A model generated the notes under the pieces. That model searched no databases, was not told the DNA's origin, and saw nothing but the letters and a program-made list of their open reading frames with translations. The translations under genes were made by a program, and so were the position numbers. From Methanolinea sp. UBA473 (GTDB taxonomy: Archaea > Halobacteriota > Methanomicrobia > Methanomicrobiales > Methanospirillaceae), in contig DAEV01000067.1 of the NCBI GenBank assembly GCA_002509495.1, forward strand, positions 1 to 5,145: DNA of 5,145 nucleotides, read 5' to 3'. Shown here piece by piece: positions 1-5,145 of the stretch (the first letter of the stretch is position 1; each line of letters opens with the position of its first letter).

Positions 1-2628
1 ATGTTCTTCCTCACGCACCGGCCCGATTGTGAAATAAAACGTCGTCCCCTCTCCCATCTTGGAATCCACCCAGATCTTCCCCCCGTGGCGTTCAATGATC
101 CGCTGCGCGATTGCGAGACCGATTCCGGTCCCCTCGTACTCGGCAGGGTTATGAAGACGCTGGAACACTCCGAATATCTTGTCGACATACCGCATATCGA
201 ATCCCACTCCATTGTCTTTCACAAAAAACAAAGTCCTGCCATGGCTCTGCAGGGATCCTATCTCGATCCTGGCCTTCTCCTTCTCCCTGGTGAACTTGAT
301 GGCATTGGAAAGGAGGTTGACGTATACCTGGCGCAGCAGGGCTGGATCTCCCTCAATTGGCGGAAGTTCGCCTGTCACGATCTCTATGGATCTCCCCTGC
401 TGAGGATCGGAGAGTTCGGTCAATGCCTCCTTAACCAGTTGCATCGGGTAAACCCGTTGTGTATCGAGGGGCTGACGGGACATGCGGGAGAAGTTCAGGA
501 TGGCATTGATCAACTGGCTCATGACCTGGATATTCTGGCGGATCCGCTCCAGGTACTCCCTGCCTTCCGGAGGGATTCGATCTCCATATCCCGTGAGGAG
601 CATGGCGGCAAACCCGTCGATAGCCCTTAAGGGAGCCCGGAGATCATGCGAGACCGAGTAACTGAAGGCTTCCAGTTCCCTGTTCGCTTCGGCGAGGTCC
701 CTGGTGCGCTCCACGACCCGCTGCTCCAGGACCTCGTTGAGCCTCCGCAACTCGTCCTCCACAGTTTTTAACAGGGTGATGTCGTTTCCGATGGAGAGGA
801 TCTCCATCACACGTCCTTTCGTATCATAGAGCGGTTTATTCGTCCAGGCGATCCAGACCCTCCGCCCGAACTTGGTGATGTTCTCGTTCTCTGCAATCCG
901 GTAAAGATCCGGGTGGATGGAGAGATCAAGGATCTTTTCCCGAAGATTCGTTCCTTTGCTGTCCCATTCAGGCACGATGGTTCCAATAATATTCCTGCCG
1001 TAGATCTCGTCCCAGGAATACCCGAAGAAATCCTGGCCGAACTGGTTGATGAATGTCAGAATTCCATCGGGAGTGAACCGCAGGATGATACTGTTTGCAC
1101 TCTGCACGAGCGTTCGGTAATCCTCCTCGCTCCGCCTTAGTGCATCTTCGATGCACTTCATCCCGGTGATGTCCCTTCCCACCGATTGATACTCGACTAT
1201 CCTGCCCGCATCATTGAAAAGCGCCTTATCGTTCCACTGCTGCCACCTTACTTCGCCACTGGGGAGGACGATGCGGTGTTCGATGGTACCCTGGGGAGAT
1301 CCTGGAGAAAGATTTGCAAAATGCCGGGAAAGCCTGTTCCGATCTGCTTCCGGGATGAAAGGTTTCCACTTCGTGCCGATGATCCGGTTGCACGGCAGTC
1401 CGAAGTACGCGCAGTAGGCATCGTTCACAAAGACGTGTGTGCCGTCCGGCCGGAAACGGGCGATCATCTCAGTCTGGGTCTCCACCACATTGCGGTAGCG
1501 TTCTTCGCTCTGCTTCAGGTCAGCCTGGCTTTTTTGGAGTTGATCGATGGTGCTCTTGAGTTTCTCCACCATTGCATTGATGCTCCGGCCCATGCTCTCG
1601 AATTCCCAGGTACCGGGAGGAGCGATGGTGTGCTCGAGGTCTCCGCGGGCAATGATATCCACGTCGTCCACGATTCCCTGGATCGGGCGGGCCAGTCTCC
1701 GGGAGAGGGTGAACGCCACCAGTCCTCCAAATCCGAGCGCCACCAGGGCTACCAAACTATGAACCATGAGAAGCCAGTTCAGATCGCCCGAGATCTTGGC
1801 TTCGTTATAGACAATTTCCACAATAAGGCTCATATCTGCGGCATAGACCGGATCCTTCATGTCCACGAAGAACCATTTGCTGCTCCTGCCCGGTCCCGGG
1901 CCCTGGTGTTCCAGGCTGGTCCTGTCGCGCAGGAGGATATCCAGGGTCCCGGACTGTTCCTGGCTGGGCTGATAACTGCTGTTCCCTACCACACGTTTCT
2001 GCTTCTGCCAGATACGCATCTCTTCAATGTAGGGATTGAAGTCCTCGGCCTCGCGCCTGACGTCCCCGTACTTGAGGCCTTTTCGATCCGTGCCGAACTT
2101 CGGCGATGCAAGGCCAATCTCAATTACATACCTGTGGTCTGGAGTTGGCATGTAGGCGAACTTGGTCAGGGCGCCTTCCACCCACTCGGTGACCACCCGG
2201 TCAGGATAGAATCCCGGAGCATACCAGATCTCCTTGAGGTACCGGTAAAAATCCGGGTAGATGACACTGAAATCCAGTCCTATATCCCGCGATACCGACG
2301 AGTACTCGACTACCCCGGAAGGATTGATGAAATAGATCGACATCCCGCTCTCCTTCGAAAGGGCTGCAAGGTCGATAGAGGAAGGGTCCCCGCCGGATCG
2401 GTTATACGCATCCATGACAAGACCTGACTTTTCCCGCATCTGGTCGTTGAAAGTATTGTCATACATTTTAAGGCCGGTGTCGATGCGATGAAACGACGAG
2501 GAAATGTAGGCTTCGGTCATATTCCGAAGCGTCCGCTCGTTATCCTGGTACGACCGTGCCATGGTGGTGTAGTTGATGGCAACCGCCGCGATCACCACGA
2601 TGATGATGACGATCAGGATCACTGTCAT
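1..2628 (-). CDS. Membrane sensor histidine kinase (Cache-like sensor, HAMP, two PAS, HisKA, HATPase_c), 3' end beyond the window
   Basis: The minus frame stays open from 2628 through position 1, giving 876 codons without a stop in the window. Numbering from the ATG at 2626-2628: TM1 is about residues 3-18; an extracytoplasmic sensor of about 260 residues follows, with the motif YMPTPDHRY at 159-167 and a look of Cache-type ligand sensors; TM2 is about 285-307; HAMP about 308-372, with the usual RPI near its start; PAS1 about 376-495; PAS2 about 502-621; a coiled linker 622-652. The HisKA H-box is SYSVSHDLRAPLRAIDGF with phospho-acceptor His661. The ATP-binding domain has N-box NLLSNAIKF from Asn771, G1 DNGVGFD from Asp805, and GTGIGLAIA. 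This core resembles the phytochrome-like (Cph1) kinase class. It should autophosphorylate on an external signal and pass phosphate to a response regulator, none of which is visible here. Only a short tail, or a fused domain, is missing at the end. The true start may lie upstream near 2661. Function class is confident; the ligand is unknown. Confidence 0.95.
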   Translation of the reverse strand, partial: MTVILIVIIIVVIAAVAINYTTMARSYQDNERTLRNMTEAYISSSFHRIDTGLKMYDNTFNDQMREKSGLVMDAYNRSGGDPSSIDLAALSKESGMSIYFINPSGVVEYSSVSRDIGLDFSVIYPDFYRYLKEIWYAPGFYPDRVVTEWVEGALTKFAYMPTPDHRYVIEIGLASPKFGTDRKGLKYGDVRREAEDFNPYIEEMRIWQKQKRVVGNSSYQPSQEQSGTLDILLRDRTSLEHQGPGPGRSSKWFFVDMKDPVYAADMSLIVEIVYNEAKISGDLNWLLMVHSLVALVALGFGGLVAFTLSRRLARPIQGIVDDVDIIARGDLEHTIAPPGTWEFESMGRSINAMVEKLKSTIDQLQKSQADLKQSEERYRNVVETQTEMIARFRPDGTHVFVNDAYCAYFGLPCNRIIGTKWKPFIPEADRNRLSRHFANLSPGSPQGTIEHRIVLPSGEVRWQQWNDKALFNDAGRIVEYQSVGRDITGMKCIEDALRRSEEDYRTLVQSANSIILRFTPDGILTFINQFGQDFFGYSWDEIYGRNIIGTIVPEWDSKGTNLREKILDLSIHPDLYRIAENENITKFGRRVWIAWTNKPLYDTKGRVMEILSIGNDITLLKTVEDELRRLNEVLEQRVVERTRDLAEANRELEAFSYSVSHDLRAPLRAIDGFAAMLLTGYGDRIPPEGREYLERIRQNIQVMSQLINAILNFSRMSRQPLDTQRVYPMQLVKEALTELSDPQQGRSIEIVTGELPPIEGDPALLRQVYVNLLSNAIKFTREKEKARIEIGSLQSHGRTLFFVKDNGVGFDMRYVDKIFGVFQRLHNPAEYEGTGIGLAIAQRIIERHGGKIWVDSKMGEGTTFYFTIGPVREEEH

Positions 2629-2666
2629 CAGCCGGTACCAGAAAGGCTGCCGTTTTACGATTGTTA

Positions 2667-2673
2667 CCCCCTC
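2667..2673 (-). promoter_or_regulatory. Shine-Dalgarno-like site upstream of the kinase, pointing to a non-ATG start
   Basis: The minus strand reads GAGGGGG here. The first in-frame ATG is at 2628, nearly 40 bases further on, too far for this site, and has no purine-rich element before it. Five bases after the site is an in-frame ATC (2659-2661), which would begin a peptide reading (M)VKRQPFWYRLMTV. That adds basic residues before TM1, as the positive-inside rule expects. The in-frame stop TAA lies just upstream of the site (2674-2679), and no ATG, GTG or TTG lies between it and 2628. Initiation at ATC, or a base error hiding an ATG, are both possible. Confidence 0.5.
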
Positions 2674-2749
2674 TTACCCCATCCGACCGCTGTCTGCACG
2701 CCCATTGGATGCAGAAATACCATCTCATATCCAAGTGGGGCACGATGAT

Positions 2750-2759
2750 TAAAATATTT
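2750..2759 (-). promoter_or_regulatory. Candidate archaeal TATA box for the kinase gene
   Basis: The minus strand reads AAATATTTTA in an otherwise mixed-composition gap. A start of transcription about 25 bases downstream would fall near 2728 and leave a leader of roughly 65 bases before the Shine-Dalgarno-linked start at 2661. The assignment rests on composition and spacing only. A BRE is not clear. Confidence 0.35.
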
Positions 2760-2767
2760 GGCATAAT

Positions 2768-2832
2768 TCATAACCCGGATGCAGGGAGCGTGCTTTTTCC
2801 GAAAATCCGGTTCAATAATGGAAGGGTTATGA
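2768..2832. repeat. Nested inverted repeats upstream of the kinase
   Basis: A perfect 9-base inverted repeat has arms TCATAACCC (2768-2776) and GGGTTATGA (2824-2832). Inside and overlapping it, AACCCGGAT (2772-2780) pairs with ATCCGGTT (2805-2812) apart from one bulged C. The two pairings share the left arm and so are mutually exclusive. They sit 10-80 bases upstream of the candidate kinase TATA box, where an archaeal regulator could bind, but repeats of this size can arise by chance. Confidence 0.35.
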
Positions 2833-2935
2833 TCTCTTATCCACCTGCAGAGTCCCGATCTGAAAACGCATGGGAAGACAGGATTACGCAGAGAGTCTAA
2901 AAGTCGATACTATACCAGGATAACTGCAAGATAGA

Positions 2936-2948
2936 TTTTTTAAAAAGT
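2936..2948 (-). terminator. Possible oligo-T terminator of the surface-protein gene
   Basis: The minus strand reads ACTTTTTAAAAAA about 47-59 bases past the stop codon of the surface-protein gene. Archaeal RNA polymerase commonly terminates at short T-runs without a hairpin, and the five-T tract here fits that weakly. The same AT-rich palindrome could also serve as a TATA box, but no gene start lies at a suitable distance on either strand. Confidence 0.3.
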
Positions 2949-2994
2949 ATTGGCCTTCCCCGGGCGGAATCGCAACAAAATAGAAGGATGCGGT

Positions 2995-3792
2995 TTATTC
3001 TCTCCGTTTCCTTATTCCTGCAATTCCGGCTGCCACTCCGATCCCGCCCAGCACACCCGCGAGAGGTACAGGGGCCGAGGTCGCAGGAGTCGTTGTTGCC
3101 GGTGCGGTGGTCTGTTCGGATGGTACCGCGGTGCCGGATGGCGGCCTGACGACCATGAACTTGATGGTGGCCATGAATCCCTTTGTATCAAAGAAGTCGA
3201 CATAATAGTTGCCCGGCTCATCAACTGTGATGCTCCTGGTGAAGAATCCGTCATCCGTCCCGGGTTTGGTTGTTGTCCGGATATCCTGTGGGGGCACGAC
3301 TGCGCCCTGGGGTCCTGTAACCTTGATCGTAATCGTGGAGACTCCCAGTTTTGGTATGTAACCTTCAATCAGGAGAGCCTTTCCGAGTGCCTGATCTTTC
3401 GAAACGGTAAGAATGATCTCCCGTGACCGATCCACCACAGTGAAGATACGGAGTGTTACCGAATCTGAACCGAGCTTGGAACCGGGATCCGTGAGGAACT
3501 GGGCCTCCACCTTGTACTCCCCGGCTTCCATGCCTGTTGTGGGGAACGACGCCTGGAACTGCTTGGTCTCGTCGACGATGATGATCTTTCGGTCGACCTC
3601 ATGGGGGGTAGTCGTCTGAACTTTGTACACGATCAGGTCAAACTGGGTCCCCACGGAAAATGTGGTAGTTCCTGTCACTACCAGGGGAACCCCGGCCTGG
3701 ATCGTGGGGGGTGCTTCGATGGTGAGAACGTACGCCTGGGCGGATCCTGCCAGGCTGAGCACTAATAGGAGGAAAAAAACCGTATATTTCAT
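2995..3792 (-). CDS. Secreted, membrane-anchored surface protein with beta-rich domains
   Basis: The 265-residue product has a Sec signal peptide (Lys2, hydrophobic 4-15, likely cleavage after AQA at 18-20). Two beta-rich segments follow, about 21-120 and 125-216, each with alternating hydrophobic/polar strands and turns such as GEYKVEAQF and GNYYVDFF, the look of Ig-like or carboxypeptidase-regulatory-like folds. Residues 217-242 form a Pro/Thr/Ser-rich linker, probably an O-glycosylated stalk. Residues 243-260 form a Gly/Ala-rich hydrophobic segment ending in RKRRE. This tripartite tail resembles archaeal C-terminal sorting or anchor signals, but I do not see the PGF or PEF motif of the best-known ones. 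There are no cysteines and no catalytic motif. It probably sits outside the cell on or near the S-layer; the exact role is unknown. The start is the first ATG after a TATA-like element about 30 bases upstream, with no Shine-Dalgarno, suggesting a nearly leaderless mRNA. It lies 83 bases beyond hisH. Confidence 0.9.
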   Translation of the reverse strand: MKYTVFFLLLVLSLAGSAQAYVLTIEAPPTIQAGVPLVVTGTTTFSVGTQFDLIVYKVQTTTPHEVDRKIIIVDETKQFQASFPTTGMEAGEYKVEAQFLTDPGSKLGSDSVTLRIFTVVDRSREIILTVSKDQALGKALLIEGYIPKLGVSTITIKVTGPQGAVVPPQDIRTTTKPGTDDGFFTRSITVDEPGNYYVDFFDTKGFMATIKFMVVRPPSGTAVPSEQTTAPATTTPATSAPVPLAGVLGGIGVAAGIAGIRKRRE

Positions 3793-3817
3793 ATGATTTA
3801 ATCTGGGGAGACCGGGA

Positions 3818-3827
3818 TAATATGTTT
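3818..3827 (-). promoter_or_regulatory. Probable TATA box of the surface-protein gene
   Basis: The minus strand reads AAACATATTA, centred about 30 bases before the ATG at 3792. Archaeal transcription normally starts about 25 bases from the box centre, so the mRNA would begin within a few bases of the start codon. The absence of a Shine-Dalgarno sequence before this ATG agrees with leaderless initiation. Confidence 0.5.
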
Positions 3828-3849
3828 CTGATAAGGATGGTGCCCCGGG

Positions 3850-3874
3850 CCGGATCGGCGGATACGCCGTCCGG
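3850..3874 (-). terminator. GC-rich hairpin just past hisH
   Basis: CCGGATCGGCG (3850-3860) pairs with CGCCGTCCGG (3865-3874) around a GATA loop (plus-strand reading), giving a 10-pair stem with one bulged T. It begins one base after the hisH stop codon. No T-run follows on the minus strand, so it is not a classical intrinsic terminator. It may stabilise the 3' end of the hisH transcript, separate it from the next promoter, or be incidental. Confidence 0.4.
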
Positions 3875-3875
3875 T

Positions 3876-4484
3876 CTATATCATCCCGATGAAATTCCGG
3901 ATCAGCCGGAGACCCGATGATCCGCTCTTCTCAGGGTGAAACTGCACGCCAAAGACCTGGTCCCTGTTCCAGATCACCGATGAGAATTCGCAGATGTATT
4001 CTGTCTCCGCGAGCGTATACTCCCCGGGTGTATCGGCATAGTAGGAGTGGACGAAGTACATGTACTCCCCGCTCTTTATCTCCTCGAAGAGCGGGTGGTC
4101 AGGGATTAGAGGAGCGAGGGAATTCCAGCCCATATGAGGGACTTTAAACCCTTCCTTCCTGGGAAACCGCCGCACCCTGCCAGGGACCAGGGAGAGTCCC
4201 TGGTGGAGGCCGTGCTCTTCGCTCCATTCCATCAGCATCTGCATCCCGAGGCAGATACCGAGGACGGGTACGGAACGGGAGGCCTCGCAAAAGACGCTCC
4301 GCAGTTCACCGAGCTGTTCCATCCCATCGCGGAATGCACCGACACCCGGCAGAATAATCCCCTCGGCCGAGGCGATCTCCTCGACATCCGTGCTGATCCC
4401 GGGTATGGCTCCGGCTTTCTCGATCCCCCTGAGAACGCTCCTCAGGTTCCCGAGTCCATAATCAACAATTATGATTTTCTTCAT
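3876..4484 (-). CDS. hisH: Imidazole glycerol phosphate synthase, glutamine amidotransferase subunit HisH
   Basis: HisH hydrolyses glutamine and channels the ammonia to HisF, which turns PRFAR into imidazole glycerol phosphate and AICAR in histidine synthesis. The 202-residue length is normal for the family. Visible class I amidotransferase features are the N-terminal IIIVDYGLGNLRSV, the oxyanion strand LPGVGAF (45-51), the nucleophile elbow GICLGMQ with Cys78, the HisH-typical PHMGWN and YFVHSYY, and FHPEKSG carrying the other triad residues His183 and Glu185. All key residues are present, so the enzyme should be active. The start at 4482-4484 has a good GAGGAG site nine bases upstream. The gene overlaps the end of the reductase-like gene by 23 bases, so the two are probably co-transcribed. 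HisF and the rest of the pathway are not in the window. No other his gene is adjacent, so the histidine genes appear scattered, as is frequent in archaea. Confidence 0.97.
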   Translation of the reverse strand: MKKIIIVDYGLGNLRSVLRGIEKAGAIPGISTDVEEIASAEGIILPGVGAFRDGMEQLGELRSVFCEASRSVPVLGICLGMQMLMEWSEEHGLHQGLSLVPGRVRRFPRKEGFKVPHMGWNSLAPLIPDHPLFEEIKSGEYMYFVHSYYADTPGEYTLAETEYICEFSSVIWNRDQVFGVQFHPEKSGSSGLRLIRNFIGMI

Positions 4485-5145
4485 CCGGACTTGCTCCTCT
4501 CATCCGCCACTTCTCTCCTGAAAGCCATTCATCGGGAAGGGCCTTTCTTCTCTGCCATTCCAGGAGCTTTCCGGACCACTGTTCCCACAGGAGCGGATGA
4601 GTCTCCTGGATCCTTCGCAGAACCGCAATATCGCTCGAAGGACACATATAGCATCCAATCCTGTCCAGTCCCTCAGAGTACAGAACGTTATAGGGCGCCT
4701 TTTCCCGGAACAGATAGAGCCATACATGCAGCGCGGTCCAGTGCTGGATCGGGGCCGCAGAGAGCTGATTGGTAACATTGGGATTCCGCCAGATCCTCCT
4801 GCTCATCATCCGTCGGGTCGACTCGTACTTCCTCTGTCCGATAAAGGAGAGGCACTCACCCCATTCCTTCCGGATGGCCGCCTTCACAGGGTTCAGCTTG
4901 GCGGTCCGGCAGCACCAGCGGAAATTCACTGCCGGGGGACCCTCTCGATCGAAGGTGTCCCAGAACTCCTGTTCTCCATGAGCGCGGACCACCCGGAGCC
5001 CGTAACGTTCAGATACTTCCCGTACGTTCCTGTAGGTTTCGGGAAATTCGAGGCCTGTATCCGCAAAGAGCAGGGGGACCTCCCCGATTGCCTTTATCAC
5101 GAGAAGCAGTGTGGCCAGGCTGTCCTTGCCCCCTGAATAGGAGAC
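4462..5145 (-). CDS. PP-loop PAPS/APS-reductase-family protein, 5' end beyond the window
   Basis: The frame is open to the window edge and encodes 227 residues of the C-terminal part. Its first visible residues hold the PP-loop SYSGGKDSLA (about 5116-5145), which binds the adenylate phosphates. FADTGLEFPETY follows, the typical second motif of the PAPS reductase/sulfotransferase family (COG0175 type). A GTG at 5098-5100 is not the start because the PP-loop lies upstream in frame. A CC pair (4909-4914, in WCCRTAKLNPV) and a CxxC (4642-4653, in GCYMCPSS) are about 85 residues apart, the pattern that holds a [4Fe-4S] cluster in plant/bacterial APS reductases. Family members reduce APS or PAPS to sulfite, but some archaeal relatives are of unknown role and may act in other sulfur-transfer or nucleotide chemistry, so the substrate is not assigned. 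The enzyme is probably cytosolic. The gene overlaps hisH and likely shares its transcript. Missing N-terminal residues may include further domains, as in many archaeal homologues. Confidence 0.9.
   Translation of the reverse strand, partial: VSYSGGKDSLATLLLVIKAIGEVPLLFADTGLEFPETYRNVREVSERYGLRVVRAHGEQEFWDTFDREGPPAVNFRWCCRTAKLNPVKAAIRKEWGECLSFIGQRKYESTRRMMSRRIWRNPNVTNQLSAAPIQHWTALHVWLYLFREKAPYNVLYSEGLDRIGCYMCPSSDIAVLRRIQETHPLLWEQWSGKLLEWQRRKALPDEWLSGEKWRMRGASPDEENHNC
4494..4499 (-). promoter_or_regulatory. Ribosome binding site of hisH inside the upstream gene
   Basis: The minus strand reads GAGGAG, nine bases before the hisH ATG, within the last codons of the reductase-like gene (its RGAS residues). 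Ribosomes finishing that gene terminate inside hisH, which suits translational coupling. The site fixes the hisH start with good confidence. Confidence 0.75.

Larger units (their letters stand above)
2662..2994. other. Non-coding gap between the surface-protein gene and the kinase gene
   Basis: This stretch of about 330 bases holds no convincing gene on either strand. It contains, from high to low coordinates, a T-run/A-run palindrome that may end the surface-protein transcript, two nested inverted repeats (2768-2832), a candidate TATA box and the kinase Shine-Dalgarno site. Short open frames here have no ribosome binding site linked to their starts and their products look random. Confidence 0.6.

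Noticed and set aside
1186..2427. A 413-codon open frame on the plus strand, with a further 209-codon frame at 1-630
   Set aside because: Both are in exact codon register opposite the kinase, where GC-rich codon use in the sense gene suppresses antisense stops. The products are low in recognisable domains, no ribosome binding site supports them, and the kinase on the minus strand carries full domain motifs throughout.
2581..2615. A run of GATGATGATGAC-like triplets resembling a microsatellite
   Set aside because: It is the reverse strand of ATC/GTC codons for the Ile/Val-rich TM1 of the kinase, so it reflects protein composition.
2540..2764. A 74-codon minus-strand frame overlapping the kinase start
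   Set aside because: It could have supplied an upstream start by a frameshift, but it has no fitting ribosome binding site, its His/Asp-rich end is the kinase TM1 read out of frame, and the kinase frame has its own Shine-Dalgarno-like site.
2950..3426. A 158-codon plus-strand frame opposite the surface-protein gene
   Set aside because: Cys/Gly/Arg-rich product typical of an antisense frame. The minus-strand product has a clean signal peptide, stalk and anchor.
4134..4775. A 213-codon plus-strand frame opposite hisH and the reductase-like gene
   Set aside because: It spans the antisense of two well-supported genes and has no domain or ribosome binding site of its own.
4462..5100. Reading the reductase-like gene as a complete 212-residue protein starting at GTG 5098-5100
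   Set aside because: The in-frame codons upstream to the window edge encode the SGGKDS PP-loop, essential to the family, so the gene is truncated by the window and does not start there.

Overview
The window looks like chromosomal DNA of a methanogenic archaeon, most likely in or near the Methanomicrobiales. This rests on moderately high GC with short AT-rich islands between genes, a small secreted protein with a Thr/Pro-rich stalk and a C-terminal membrane anchor, a Cache/HAMP/PAS histidine kinase of a type common in methanogens, and an archaeal-style PP-loop PAPS-reductase-family gene. The order is inferred from protein character; no rRNA or other marker gene is present.

All four genes supported here lie on the minus strand, and two run off the window. 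Read in the direction of transcription (high to low coordinates) they are: (1) the 3' part of a PP-loop sulfurtransferase/PAPS-reductase-family gene (4462-5145, 5' end outside the window); (2) hisH, the glutaminase subunit of imidazole glycerol phosphate synthase (3876-4484), overlapping gene 1 by 23 bases with its ribosome binding site inside gene 1; (3) after about 110 bases holding a hairpin and a probable TATA box, a 265-residue secreted, probably membrane-anchored surface protein (2995-3792); (4) after about 330 non-coding bases, a large membrane sensor histidine kinase (from 2628, or about 2661, down past position 1), with its last residues outside the window.

The reductase-like gene and hisH probably form one transcript with coupled translation. 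The surface protein seems to have its own promoter and a nearly leaderless mRNA. The kinase probably has its own promoter in the 2662-2994 gap. No functional link between the four genes is obvious, and I see no new multi-gene system, mobile element, CRISPR array or RNA gene. The best second-look points are the kinase start (a good Shine-Dalgarno sits before an in-frame ATC, not the first ATG), the paired CC / CxxC cysteines in the reductase-like protein, and the C-terminal anchor of the surface protein. Long open frames on the plus strand opposite the kinase are judged to be shadows.
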